A DNA stretch of 64,000 nt from CAYRNY01 sp964425755 (GTDB taxonomy: Bacteria > Chloroflexota > Anaerolineae > Aggregatilineales > Aggregatilineaceae). The position numbers and the translations under genes were made by a program. The stretch spans positions 62,001 to 126,000 of the forward strand of contig CAYRNY010000005.1 in NCBI GenBank assembly GCA_964425755.1, given 5' to 3'. Positions 33,440 to 42,328 of this stretch are shown one piece after another (within the stretch, counting starts at the first letter, position 1; every line of letters begins with the position of its first letter). The notes below the pieces were generated by a model. It saw nothing but the letters and a program-made list of their open reading frames with translations, searched no databases and was not told where the DNA came from.

Positions 33440-33563
33440 GGGATTCGGGCCCACGCTCCATGTCCGGTGACCGCTGTCGCTGTCAGCGCGGCGGTGGTTA
33501 AGAGCGCGGTAAGCGTTGCGATGTGGTGGGGCGGTGGTCAAATTGGGGCGAACTGCCGCATGC

Positions 33564-33569
33564 TATACT
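33564..33569 (+). promoter_or_regulatory. Extended -10 promoter of the 75-residue gene
   Basis: TGC-TATACT (TATACT at 33564-33569); the -35 is poor. The remaining gap back to ttuB (33440-33560) shows nothing else beyond G/C-rich, loosely 7-bp-periodic sequence near 33470. Confidence 0.5.
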
Positions 33570-33616
33570 GCGTTACATAGGCAGAAGCGGTGACGGCATG
33601 CCATCGGAGGAAGGTC

Positions 33617-33844
33617 ATGGAGCGCGAGAGTTCCCTCACGAATCGTTACCAGAATCTGCGACTCCACGAATGGATCGAACTGGGCCGCGCGTCCGGCAAG
33701 ATCGCCGACGTGAACACGGTCGTGCTGGCGTACTGCATGGACGAGCATGACGCGCTGGCGTGGGTTGCCGATATCGTTAAGGGGCGGGCGTCCGAGAGCG
33801 AGGCCATGATGTTTATGGAGCGCGCGCTCAAGCGTGCGCACTGA
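33617..33844 (+). CDS. Small conserved-looking protein of unknown function
   Basis: A 75-residue soluble, mostly helical protein, charged at both ends (RESSLTNRYQNLRLHEWIEL ... ERALKRAH). I do not recognise it. It is supported as a real gene by its own extended -10 promoter, a GGAGGAAGG ribosome site directly before ATG 33617, and a strong terminator after its stop. No membrane segment or metal motif is visible. Its size would suit a small regulator or structural protein, but no function can be given. Confidence 0.65.
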   Translation: MERESSLTNRYQNLRLHEWIELGRASGKIADVNTVVLAYCMDEHDALAWVADIVKGRASESEAMMFMERALKRAH

Positions 33845-33871
33845 GCGCCGCTTTTGCTGCGTGGTTCGCAT

Positions 33872-33914
33872 ACGGCCTCGCCGGACGTCTTATCCGTTCG
33901 AGCGAGGCCGTTTT
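33872..33914 (+). terminator. Terminator of the 75-residue gene
   Basis: A 9-bp perfect stem ACGGCCTCG / CGAGGCCGT (33872-33880 with 33903-33911) and a T-run. Confidence 0.8.
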
Positions 33915-34000
33915 GCTCTGCGCGGTGATACCGCTTGCGGCAGGTTCGTGTATACTGAATATGCGCTGCCCCGTGCCGCTGATGGACTGGAGAGACTTCT

Positions 34001-35509
34001 ATGATGCGAAAGTTACAGTTACCCGTACTCGTACTGTTGATCCTCGCGCTGGCGGGGGGTGGCGCGCCGCTGCACGCGCAGCCCGGTTCTGACCTGCCGC
34101 CGACGATCATCAGCTTTACCAGCAGCATCGACACGATCACGCTGGCGGATGCCGAAGCCGGGACTGAAACCGCCACGCTAGCGTGGCAGGTGGTCGGCGT
34201 GCAGCCGGAAAACCGGATCGTGCTGCAGGCATATGTGATCAACGCGTGGGAGTCACTGCTCACGCCGCCCGCCGAAACGCTCACCGCCAGCGGCTCGCTC
34301 GATGTCCCCATACAGCACCCGCACAACTTCGGCCCGCCGACATACCGGCTCGTAATACTGGATGCCGCCGGGCGCATCCTCGAAGAGCGCGTGCTGGTGA
34401 TCAACTACGAGCGCGATCCCGACGCGGACGCGCCGCACATCGAGACGTTCGAGACCGAGGTTGAGTCGCTCGACGCGGCGGCCCTGACGAACCGGACCGC
34501 GCGCCTCAACGTCACGTGGTCGGTGCAGGACCGGCTGCCGGACTCGAACTTGGTGTTCGAGCAGGTGCTTGAGGGCGGGCGGATCGTGTCGGTTGAGTTA
34601 CCGCGCCCGAACGTGTGGGTGCCCTCGCACGGGCAAGGCGTGCTTGTCCCGTTCATGCCGGGCGCGGGCCAGCCCGTGCGGCTGCGCTTGCGCGTCGTGG
34701 ACATGGTCGACGGTGACACGCTGGACGAGGCGCTGCTGCCGCCGCTTGAAGTCACGCGCGGGGAAGTGCCCGCGCCGACCGCCCAACCGCCTGTCGCCGC
34801 CCCGGTCGAGGTCGTGACGTTCGTCGCCGTGCCGGAGATCGTGCGGCGGGGTGGCACGGTGACGATCACCTGGGACGTGCGCAACGCGACCGAAGTCGGC
34901 GTGTGGCTCGTGCAGCCGGGCGGGCCGATGGTCCGGGCCGCGCCGGACGCGGGCGCACAGGGCCAGTGGACGCTCACGCTGCCGGAGTCGTTCGTCGATT
35001 ACGCGCCGTTTGCGCTGTTCGCGACGGGGCCATCCGGCGGGCGCGTGCAGGAAAGCCTGACGGTGGATGTGATCTGCCCGTACACGTACTTCTTCGGCCC
35101 CACGGCGGAGCAGCTCACCTGTCCTGCCGACAGCGCCAACACGGTGCAGGCGGCGTTCCAGCGCTTCGAGCGCGGCTACATGATCTGGCGCGCGGACACC
35201 AGCGAGATCTACGTGCTGTACGATTCGGGGTTGGTCAACGTCTACCGCGATACGTGGCAGGGCGAGACGCTGTACTATCCTGAGGCTGCGCCAGAAGGCA
35301 TGTACCGGCCCGATCGCGGGTTCGGCAAGCTGTGGATCGAGCATCCGCAGGTGCGTTCCGGGGTGGGGTGGGCGCTGACGCTCGAAGAGGGCTACACGAT
35401 GCGTTACCAGCGTTCCGGCGATATCAAGTACTCGCGACTGTACCTCGACTGGCCGGACGGAACCGTGATCTACATCGTGGAGAACATCTGGCGCTACTTT
35501 GATCCGTGA
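34001..35509 (+). CDS. Secreted protein with Ig-like domains, unknown function
   Basis: A 502-residue exported protein. Residues 1-27 are a signal peptide (KLQLPVLVLLILALAGG ... LHAQ). At least three beta-rich repeats follow, each beginning with a phrase like PTIISFTSSIDTITL, PHIETFETEVESLDA and EVVTFVAVPEIVRRGGTVTI, consistent with Ig-like or Big-type folds. The C-terminal ~140 residues form a separate domain (ERGYMIWRADTSEIYVLYDSG ... FGKLWIEHPQVRSGVGWALT) rich in Trp/Tyr. A possible cell-surface or scaffold role is inference. A TATACT element at 33951-33956 lies upstream. Confidence 0.7.
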   Translation: MMRKLQLPVLVLLILALAGGGAPLHAQPGSDLPPTIISFTSSIDTITLADAEAGTETATLAWQVVGVQPENRIVLQAYVINAWESLLTPPAETLTASGSLDVPIQHPHNFGPPTYRLVILDAAGRILEERVLVINYERDPDADAPHIETFETEVESLDAAALTNRTARLNVTWSVQDRLPDSNLVFEQVLEGGRIVSVELPRPNVWVPSHGQGVLVPFMPGAGQPVRLRLRVVDMVDGDTLDEALLPPLEVTRGEVPAPTAQPPVAAPVEVVTFVAVPEIVRRGGTVTITWDVRNATEVGVWLVQPGGPMVRAAPDAGAQGQWTLTLPESFVDYAPFALFATGPSGGRVQESLTVDVICPYTYFFGPTAEQLTCPADSANTVQAAFQRFERGYMIWRADTSEIYVLYDSGLVNVYRDTWQGETLYYPEAAPEGMYRPDRGFGKLWIEHPQVRSGVGWALTLEEGYTMRYQRSGDIKYSRLYLDWPDGTVIYIVENIWRYFDP

Positions 35510-35516
35510 TGTTCGT

Positions 35517-35547
35517 GGCGGGCCGCGCGAACATCGCCCGGCCCGCC
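35517..35547. terminator. Hairpin between convergent genes
   Basis: A 9-bp stem GGCGGGCCG / CGGCCCGCC (35517-35525 with 35539-35547) between the secreted-protein gene and the HhH gene. No T-run, so it is only a probable terminator. Confidence 0.4.
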
Positions 35548-35596
35548 CTGTGATGTGTAGCGCCGCTGCCAGTGGGTGCTGTGCGCGGGGGCGCGC

Positions 35597-36598
35597 CTAT
35601 TCTTTGCGCCCGCCTTTGAGCTGCTCCTGCAGTGCCTTGAGCGCTTCATGATCGTTCTTGGCGAGCAGGCCAGCCTGTTCGGGCCACGTGTCCGGCGTGA
35701 GCAGCGTCAGCCCGGCTTCGTCCAGCACCGCTTTGAGCGCGTCGGGCGCGGCCTGCGCGATCGCCGCATACGTGCGGAAGCCTGCCTCGTACAGTACTTC
35801 CTGCGCTTTGGGCCCGACGCCCTCGATCAGCGTCAGGTCATCGTGCAGATAGCCGCCGTGAATGCGGCCCTTGAGCTTCTCCAGGGCGTCGAAGTCGCCC
35901 GCGGCGGCGAGTTCCGCCTGCATGGGCCATGTTTCCGTGCTTCCGACCAGCCGCACCTTCTGCGATTTGACGGCGTCTTCGAGCGCTTCCGGCGTCATCG
36001 CGGCCATTTGCCTGTATGTCTTGACACCGCTGGCGTTGAGGGCCTGCGCTGACTTCGGCCCGACGCCCTCGATCAGCGTCAGGTCGTCGGGTTCGGCCCC
36101 CGCTTCGGCGACGGGTATGGCTGCTTCTGCTTCTGCTGCTGCCGGTTCAGGGGTGGGCGGCTGTCCTTCGGCGGAAACACCGGCGGGAGCTGCCGCTGCT
36201 GCGGCGGGCGCGGCTGCTTCTGCTGCCGGTTCCGGTTCGGGTTGTGGAGGCGCTTCCGGCGTGGCGGGGGGCGCTTCCGTTGCAGCGCTGACGTGTTCGT
36301 CGTGGGCCTCGTCATGACCGGTGTAATGTGGCGTCTTGAGGTCGTCAAAAGATTTCCAGGGCTTCAGCAGGTAGAGCCACGCACCGACTCCGATCACGAT
36401 CAGCGTCAGGCCGATCAGCAGGATGCTCAGCGCGACGTTGGATGAGGCGACGCCCACGCCGTACAGGAATAGCGCGATCACGGCCAGTACGATGCCGCCG
36501 CCAATGATGTACGCTAAAATTTGTTCAGTCGGGGACAGTTTTTCTTGTGCTGGCACGGCTAACCTTCCGTTCTGCATGGCATACGCGGGTTGTGTCAT
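35597..36598 (-). CDS. Membrane protein with duplicated helix-hairpin-helix domains
   Basis: A 333-residue protein. Two N-terminal membrane helices (residues ~28-50 and 55-78) are followed by an Ala/Pro/Glu-rich linker (~90-170). Two repeats then each open with DDLTLIEGVGPK: the first continues SAQALNASGVKTYRQMAAM, the second AQEVLYEAGFRTYAAIAQA, and each ends in a TWPMQAELAA / TWPEQAGLLA motif. The opening matches the GVGPK helix-hairpin-helix of DUF4332-like and alpha-CTD-like domains, known from nucleic-acid- or protein-binding proteins. The cytoplasmic ligand is unknown. Internal ATG 36577 is an alternative start. Confidence 0.7.
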   Translation of the reverse strand: MTQPAYAMQNGRLAVPAQEKLSPTEQILAYIIGGGIVLAVIALFLYGVGVASSNVALSILLIGLTLIVIGVGAWLYLLKPWKSFDDLKTPHYTGHDEAHDEHVSAATEAPPATPEAPPQPEPEPAAEAAAPAAAAAAPAGVSAEGQPPTPEPAAAEAEAAIPVAEAGAEPDDLTLIEGVGPKSAQALNASGVKTYRQMAAMTPEALEDAVKSQKVRLVGSTETWPMQAELAAAGDFDALEKLKGRIHGGYLHDDLTLIEGVGPKAQEVLYEAGFRTYAAIAQAAPDALKAVLDEAGLTLLTPDTWPEQAGLLAKNDHEALKALQEQLKGGRKE

Positions 36599-36779
36599 GC
36601 GATAGCAAATCGGTCACAGTGGTATGTCTACAGTTATTGTGCCACAGTTTTATGCTAAAGGAAAAATGACCCGCGCCAGAAAACACACGATCGCCCGTTC
36701 AGGTGTGGAGCACGGCGTATCGCAGCCGCCAGCGGCTGCCGGACGCCACTGAACGAGCAGCAGCGTCAGGATGATGACC

Positions 36780-37352
36780 ATGAAACGCACCGTAACAGGC
36801 ACCGTAGCCGCCGTTTTGGTCGCGCCGCACAGTGACGATATCGTGTCCGTGCGGCAGGAGTCAGTTGCCGTCACGCTTGAGGGATTCGCGGGGGATCGCC
36901 ACGCCGGGCTGACGTATCGCAGCGGGGGCCGCACGCCATACTACCCGCGCGGCACCGTGATCCGCAACAGCCGCCAGGTGTCGCTGGTCTCCCGCGAGGA
37001 ACTGGCCGAGGTCGCGCGCGCGTTGGGCGTGCCGGAAGTCACCGCTGAGGCGTTGGGCGCGAACGTGTTGTTGGCGGGTATCCCGGCGCTCTCGCTGCTC
37101 CCGCCTGCGACGCGCCTGTATTTTTCCGGCGCGGCGGTGCTGGTGGTCGAGGGCGAGAACCTGCCCTGCACGACTGCCGGTGAGGCGGTGCAGCGGTGTT
37201 ACCCGGACGTGGCGCGGCTCGCGGTGCGGTTCCCGGAGGCGGCGCTGCACAAACGCGGGATCGTCGCCTGGGTGGAGCGCGCGGGGCGCATCACGGCTGG
37301 CGACACCGTCCGCGCGGAGATTCCGCCGCAGGTGCTATACAACTTCGCGTGA
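36780..37352 (+). CDS. MOSC domain protein
   Basis: A 190-residue single MOSC (molybdenum cofactor sulfurase C-terminal) domain. GFAGDRHAGLTYRSG is the family's opening motif, and NLPCTTAGEAVQ holds the conserved Cys. By family it moves sulfur or binds molybdenum cofactor. Three candidate ATGs (36771, 36774, 36780) precede it; 36780 has an AGG-containing stretch at a usable distance. Its stop is 13 bp from the stop of the convergent CNNM gene. Confidence 0.8.
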   Translation: MKRTVTGTVAAVLVAPHSDDIVSVRQESVAVTLEGFAGDRHAGLTYRSGGRTPYYPRGTVIRNSRQVSLVSREELAEVARALGVPEVTAEALGANVLLAGIPALSLLPPATRLYFSGAAVLVVEGENLPCTTAGEAVQRCYPDVARLAVRFPEAALHKRGIVAWVERAGRITAGDTVRAEIPPQVLYNFA

Positions 37353-37364
37353 GGACGCGCGGCA

Positions 37365-38750
37365 TCAGGCGGAGATGACCGTGCCCGGCTCGCAGTCGTC
37401 GGGTGCGTCGGGCGTGTCGCAGGGGGATGCGCGCCGCACGAAGCGCAGCCGCGCCACGCGCATTTCATCCATGTCCTCGACATAAACGTCGTAATCGCCG
37501 TAGCGCACTTTGTCCCCGCGTGTGGGGATGCGGCCCAGGCGTTCGCTCACAAAGCCGCCGATCGTCGTGGATTGCAGGGTTTCGGCGTCCGGTGGCGGGC
37601 CGAACCGCTCGCTGATATCGTGCAGCGTCACCAGCCCGTCGATCACGATCACGTCCTCTTCGAACCTGACCGGCGCTTGCTCGATGTCGAACTCGTCCTG
37701 CACTTCCCCGACCAACTCTTCGAGGATATCTTCCATCGTGGCGATGCCCGACATGCCGCCGAATTCGTCCAGCACGACGGTGAAATGAGTCTGGGTGCGC
37801 TGCATTTGTTCCAGCACGCTGTTGACGGCGGCCATCTCCGGGAAGTACAACGACTCGCGCACGATCGTTTTGAGGTCGAACGGGGGCGCCGGATCGTTGA
37901 GCAGGTCCGGGTTGTGCACGACCTGGTCGAGCAGGTCTTTGGCGTGCAGCAACCCGATCACATGGTCGATCGAATCTGCGTAGACCGGGTAGCGCGAGTA
38001 GGTGCCGGTCGAGACTTTTTCCAGTACGTCTCTCAGCGGGGTGTCGACCGCGATCGCGTCGACTTCGACGCGGGGCTGCATCACTTCACGGATCGGGATG
38101 TCGCCGAAGTCAAACGCGCGTTGGAGCAGGCGCTCTTCGCTGTCTTCTAAGACGCCCGCCTGGTGCGCGGACCGGACCAGCATCAGCAGTTCCTCGGCGG
38201 AGTGGACCTGTTCGTGCCCGCTGGCCGGGTTGAACCCTATCAAGCGCACGATACCGTTGCCGATCGTGTTCATGGTGAAGATCACCGGGTTGAAAATGCG
38301 CAGGAACCACGTGGTGGGGCGGGCCACGATCACCGAGGTGCCTTCCGGGCGCTGGATCGCGATCGATTTGGGCGCAAGCTCGCCCAGCACGATATGCAGC
38401 GTCGTGACGATCGAGAACCCGATGATGATCGAGGCGGAATGCCCGGCGGTGGCGGCGGTTTCCTCGCCCAGCACGGCAGCGAAGGCGTCTTCGAGCAGGT
38501 GCGCGACTGCCGGTTCCCCGATCCAGCCCAGGCCGAGACTTGCCAGTGTGATGCCGAGTTGCGTCGCGGCGATGTAGCTGTCCAGGTGGTTGATCGCTTG
38601 TTCGGCGAACTTCGCGCCGGAGTGGCCGGATTCGGCGAGCTGTACGATGCGTGTGCGCCGTGCGCCCACCAGCGCGAACTCCGCCGCGACGAAGAAACCG
38701 TTGACGAACACCAGCGCGAATACGGCGATCAGCCCTACTGCGGAACCCAT
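37365..38750 (-). CDS. CNNM/CBS-pair/CorC_HlyC transporter-like protein
   Basis: A 461-residue membrane protein. The N-terminal CNNM domain has about four helices (GLIAVFALVFVNGFFVAAEFA; LHIVLGELAPKSIAI is its signature). Two CBS motifs (MQPRVEVDAI; MEDILEELVGEVQDE) form the cytosolic pair, and a C-terminal CorC_HlyC domain (GLVTLHDISERFG) follows. These proteins handle magnesium or cobalt efflux and are often misnamed hemolysins. ATG 38750 is chosen because of AGGAG 7 bases upstream; the frame is open to 38828 with no similarity. Confidence 0.9.
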   Translation of the reverse strand: MGSAVGLIAVFALVFVNGFFVAAEFALVGARRTRIVQLAESGHSGAKFAEQAINHLDSYIAATQLGITLASLGLGWIGEPAVAHLLEDAFAAVLGEETAATAGHSASIIIGFSIVTTLHIVLGELAPKSIAIQRPEGTSVIVARPTTWFLRIFNPVIFTMNTIGNGIVRLIGFNPASGHEQVHSAEELLMLVRSAHQAGVLEDSEERLLQRAFDFGDIPIREVMQPRVEVDAIAVDTPLRDVLEKVSTGTYSRYPVYADSIDHVIGLLHAKDLLDQVVHNPDLLNDPAPPFDLKTIVRESLYFPEMAAVNSVLEQMQRTQTHFTVVLDEFGGMSGIATMEDILEELVGEVQDEFDIEQAPVRFEEDVIVIDGLVTLHDISERFGPPPDAETLQSTTIGGFVSERLGRIPTRGDKVRYGDYDVYVEDMDEMRVARLRFVRRASPCDTPDAPDDCEPGTVISA

Positions 38751-38950
38751 GTGTGTGCTCCTGGCATTTGCATGCTCTGTGCGCTGCACGGCGTGCAGCT
38801 CGATCCAACGATAGCAAACCGCCTGCAATTACACAACCAGCAATCTGTACAGGGATTCGGCGGGGTCTGTCCGGCTGCGCCGCGAACTGTAAGCTTCTTG
38901 TAATACTATCGCAAGAATGACGAAACAATTCTCGGCTATCGTGAAATCAG

Positions 38951-38969
38951 TTGAGCCGGATCGGTTCAA
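38951..38969. promoter_or_regulatory. Imperfect 19-bp palindrome in a divergent promoter region
   Basis: TTGAGCC-GGATC-GGTTCAA has 6 of 7 matching arm positions. It lies between the divergent CNNM gene and the small secreted protein, 34 bp before the latter's ATG. It could be an operator of the LacI/TetR kind; no regulator gene is near. Confidence 0.35.
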
Positions 38970-39002
38970 TGACGAGGTGTTCGATGGATAAGGAGGTAGC
39001 AC

Positions 39003-39467
39003 ATGTTACGTAAAAGTCTGTTTATCGCGGTTGTTTTGCTACTCGCGCTGGTTGCCGCGCTGCCGGCGGCGGCTGATCCCGGTAAGCCGAACTTCGGTCC
39101 GGCGATCTATGCCGATGGCGAGACGTGGGGCACAAAGGGTGCTGCCGCGCTTCCCGCGCCAAATGACAACAACGTACAGTCCTTCGATAAGCTGTACGTG
39201 ATCGTCAACGGCGCGCCGGGCCAGTTGCCTGTAGGTGAGGCGGCGCCGGGTAATCCGGCATTCAACGGCGGGCGCTGGTTCACGCACACGGTCGCCTGGA
39301 CCGCTGAAGGGCTTGCGGCGCACGATCCGCTGCCGGTCTTGATGTCCGAAGACGACATCGAGCTGCATGCCGGCCTCGGCCACCTGACGATTACCGCAGG
39401 GTCACCGGGCGGCCCCGGCGCGCCGCCGGACTACTTCGAGTGCCCGCTGCTGCCGGTGAAGTCGTGA
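39003..39467 (+). CDS. Small secreted protein, unknown function
   Basis: A 154-residue protein with a clear signal peptide (residues 1-25, LFIAVVLLLALVAALPAAA). The mature part is globular with phrases such as GPAIYADGETWGTKG, FDKLYVIVNG and FNGGRWFTHTVAWTAEG that look conserved, but I cannot name the family. A strong AAGGAGG ribosome site lies before the ATG. The gene is flanked by a palindrome upstream. Confidence 0.65.
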   Translation: MLRKSLFIAVVLLLALVAALPAAADPGKPNFGPAIYADGETWGTKGAAALPAPNDNNVQSFDKLYVIVNGAPGQLPVGEAAPGNPAFNGGRWFTHTVAWTAEGLAAHDPLPVLMSEDDIELHAGLGHLTITAGSPGGPGAPPDYFECPLLPVKS

Positions 39468-39497
39468 CGGCGCTCGTGTCCTGGCAACGGATTTGAA

Positions 39498-39533
39498 ACA
39501 AAAAGTGGGCCGCCTCCGTGATGGAAGCGGCCC
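39498..39533 (-). terminator. Terminator of ppdK
   Basis: On the minus strand the stem GGGCCGC / GCGGCCC (39533-39527 with 39513-39507) is followed by ACTTTTTGTTT. A second hairpin, CCAACCACC / GGTGGTTGG (39586-39594 with 39603-39611), lies between it and the ppdK stop. Confidence 0.75.
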
Positions 39534-39637
39534 GGTCTCACATTGACGTGCCACCGGTGTCAAAGTGCCCTGACGTGGGTGGCGTCCAACCACCGTAGCC
39601 CGGGTGGTTGGTGCGTGCTGTGCAACATGGTCACATG

Positions 39638-42328
39638 TTACTTGCTGGGGGCTTTGGTCCCCAGGTCGCCCAGACCTTCCCAACCGCGCTCGCGCAGTGT
39701 CGCGTGCGCCGCCGCCAGACGCGCCACCGGGACGCGGAACGGCGAGCAGCTCACGTAGTCCAGCCCGATGATGTGGCAGAAGTCGATGCTGTCCGGGTCG
39801 CCACCGTGCTCGCCGCAGATGCCGATTTCGAGATCGGGACGGGTTTCGCGGCCCGCTTTGACGCACTCCTCCATCAGCTTGCCGACGCCATCGCGGTCGA
39901 TGGTCTGGAACGGGTTCTTGGGCAGCACGCCCTTTTCGACGTACTGCAGCAGGAAGTGGCGTTCCGCGTCGTCGCGGCTGATGCCGAACGTCATCTGCGT
40001 CAGGTCGTTGGTGCCGAAGCTGAAGAACTGCGCCCGTTCGGCGATCTCACCGGCGGTCAGCGCCGCGCGCGGGATCTCGATCATGGTGCCGAACTTGTAG
40101 TCGACGTGCTGGCCCTTCTCCTCCATGACGGCTTTCGCTTCTGCTTCGAGCATTTCTTGGAGGATTTGCAGCTCGTTGATGTGCGCGGTCAGCGGGATCA
40201 TGACCTCGGTGTGCACGTCGACGCCTTCCTTGGCGGCGTCGCATGCGGCCTCGAAGATCGCGCGGACCTGCATCTTGTTGACGTCGGGCATCATGATGCC
40301 CAGGCGCACACCGCGCAGACCCAGCATCGGGTTGAACTCGGCCAGCTCTTCGGACTTCTCAAGCAGCTTTTCCTTCTTGCTGACGTCTTCGCCGCGTTCG
40401 CGACCGAGCGTCACGTCGACGAGCAGCTCGTCGTGCGCGGGCAGGAACTCGTGCAACGGCGGGTCGATCAAGCGGATGATCACGGGCAGGCCGTCCATCG
40501 CCTTGAAGATGCCGTAGAAGTCATCGCGCTGTAGCGGTTCCATCTTCTCCAGCGCGGCGGTTTTCTCTGCGTCGTTTTCCGCCAGGATGTAATTCTGGAA
40601 GAAATGGGTCCGGTCGCCGAGGAACATGTGCTCGGTGCGGCACAGCCCGATGCCCTGCGCGCCATAGCTGCGGGCGCGGGTCGCCTGTTCGGGGTCGTCG
40701 GCGTTGGCCCACACCATCAGGCGGCGCAGTTCGTCGGCCCAGGTCAGGATCTTCAGCAGGTCTTCCTGGTCTTCCAGGGACGGCGCGACAACCGGGAGTT
40801 CGCCCAGGAACACCTGGCCGGTCGCCCCGTTCAGCGAGATCGTGTCGCCCTCTTTGACGGTGATGCCGTTGACGACGAACAAACGCTTCTCAAGGTCGAT
40901 CGCGAGTTCACCGGCACCGGCAACGCAGGGCTTGCCCAACTGGCGGGCGACCACAGCGGCGTGGCTTGTCGCGCCACCTTGTGCCGTCAGGATGCCCTTC
41001 GATGCGAGCATACCGTGCACGTCGTCCGGCTCGGTCAGCGGGCGCACCAGGATCACGCTCTCGCCTTCTTTGGCCTTGGCTTCGGCGGTATCAGCGTCGA
41101 AGTAGGCGCGGCCCACTGCAGCGCCGGGCGAGGCGTTGAGGCCCTTGGCGAGTTGTTCGGCGGTCTTCAAGGCTTCGTCGTCAAAGCGCGGGTGCAGAAG
41201 CTGGTCGATCTGGTCGCTGTTGATGCGCGCGACCGCTTCTTCTTTGGTGATCAGGCCCTCGTCGACCATGTCCGCCGCGATCTTGACGGCGGCGGCGGCG
41301 GTGCGCTTGCCGTTGCGCGTCTGGAGCATCCAGAGCTTGCCCGACTCGATCGTGTACTCGACATCCTGCATTTCGCGGTAGTGCTGTTCGATCTTCTCCG
41401 AGACTTCGAGCAGCTCTTCCCACGCGTGCGGGATTTCTTCGGCAAGCTGGTACACGTCGTGCGGGGTGCGGGCACCGGAAACGACATCTTCGCCCTGCGC
41501 GTTGAGCAGGTATTCGCCGTAGAATTTCTTCTCACCGGTCGCGGGGTTGCGGGTGAAAGCCACGCCCGTACCGCTCTTGCCGTCGTCGAAGTTGCCGTAA
41601 ACCATCGTCTGCACGTTGACGGCGGTGCCCCAGTCGTGCGGGTAGCCGAAGTTGTTGCGGTAATCCGTCGCGCGCTTGGAGTTCCAGCTCTTGAACACGG
41701 CTTCGACGCCCAGCTTCAACTGCTCGACCGGGTCTTCGGGAAAGGGTTTGTTGGTGTGCGCTTCAACCAGCTTCTTGAACTCAACGGCGCATTTTTCCCA
41801 GCCGGCGGCTGAGATTTGCGCGTCTGTCCGCGCGCCTTCTTCCTCGCGGACCTTTTCGATCACGTGTTCGAACGGCTCGCCGGGGACTTCCATCACGACC
41901 TTGCCGAACATCTGGATCAGGCGGCGGTACAGGTCCCACGCGAAGCGCATATCACCGAATTTTTCGCCCATCGTCTCGACACCCGCCGGGGTCAGGCCGA
42001 GGTTGAGGATGGTGTCCATCATACCGGGCATCGACACGCGCGCCCCAGAGCGCACGGACACGAGCAGCGGGTTGCTGTCGTCGCCAAATTTGCGCCCAAG
42101 TTTCTTGCCCAACGCGTCCAAGTTTTCGAGTACCTGGTCCCACATGCCCTCAGGGAACTTGTTACCCGCCTCGTAGTAGGCGATGCAGGCTTCAGTTGTG
42201 ACGGTAAACCCGGGCGGGACCGGGATACCAATGCTCGACATCTCGGCGAGGTTCGCGCCCTTGCCGCCGAGCAGGTTCTTCATGGAAGCGTTGCCTTCTT
42301 CAAAAGCGTAGACCCACTTATGTGCCAT
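39638..42328 (-). CDS. ppdK: Pyruvate, phosphate dikinase
   Basis: An 896-residue enzyme that interconverts pyruvate, ATP and phosphate with PEP, AMP and PPi. The N-terminal ATP-grasp part (LGGKGANLAEMSSIGIPVPPGF) is followed by the swivelling domain with the phosphohistidine (GGATSHAAVVARQLGKP) and the PEP/pyruvate TIM barrel (GLCRTEHMF; CGEHGGDPDSI with the catalytic Cys). Full length for the family. ATG 42328 has an AGGAGAG site. With pckA it gives two routes to PEP. The predicted promoter is ~260 bases upstream, so the message has a long structured leader. Confidence 0.97.
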   Translation of the reverse strand: MAHKWVYAFEEGNASMKNLLGGKGANLAEMSSIGIPVPPGFTVTTEACIAYYEAGNKFPEGMWDQVLENLDALGKKLGRKFGDDSNPLLVSVRSGARVSMPGMMDTILNLGLTPAGVETMGEKFGDMRFAWDLYRRLIQMFGKVVMEVPGEPFEHVIEKVREEEGARTDAQISAAGWEKCAVEFKKLVEAHTNKPFPEDPVEQLKLGVEAVFKSWNSKRATDYRNNFGYPHDWGTAVNVQTMVYGNFDDGKSGTGVAFTRNPATGEKKFYGEYLLNAQGEDVVSGARTPHDVYQLAEEIPHAWEELLEVSEKIEQHYREMQDVEYTIESGKLWMLQTRNGKRTAAAAVKIAADMVDEGLITKEEAVARINSDQIDQLLHPRFDDEALKTAEQLAKGLNASPGAAVGRAYFDADTAEAKAKEGESVILVRPLTEPDDVHGMLASKGILTAQGGATSHAAVVARQLGKPCVAGAGELAIDLEKRLFVVNGITVKEGDTISLNGATGQVFLGELPVVAPSLEDQEDLLKILTWADELRRLMVWANADDPEQATRARSYGAQGIGLCRTEHMFLGDRTHFFQNYILAENDAEKTAALEKMEPLQRDDFYGIFKAMDGLPVIIRLIDPPLHEFLPAHDELLVDVTLGRERGEDVSKKEKLLEKSEELAEFNPMLGLRGVRLGIMMPDVNKMQVRAIFEAACDAAKEGVDVHTEVMIPLTAHINELQILQEMLEAEAKAVMEEKGQHVDYKFGTMIEIPRAALTAGEIAERAQFFSFGTNDLTQMTFGISRDDAERHFLLQYVEKGVLPKNPFQTIDRDGVGKLMEECVKAGRETRPDLEIGICGEHGGDPDSIDFCHIIGLDYVSCSPFRVPVARLAAAHATLRERGWEGLGDLGTKAPSK

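Noticed and set aside
36666..36752. Short open frame (28 codons) with an AAAGGAAA site before the MOSC gene
   Set aside because: The site is good, but the peptide is basic low complexity, ends without coupling to the MOSC start, and no promoter is clear; chance cannot be excluded.
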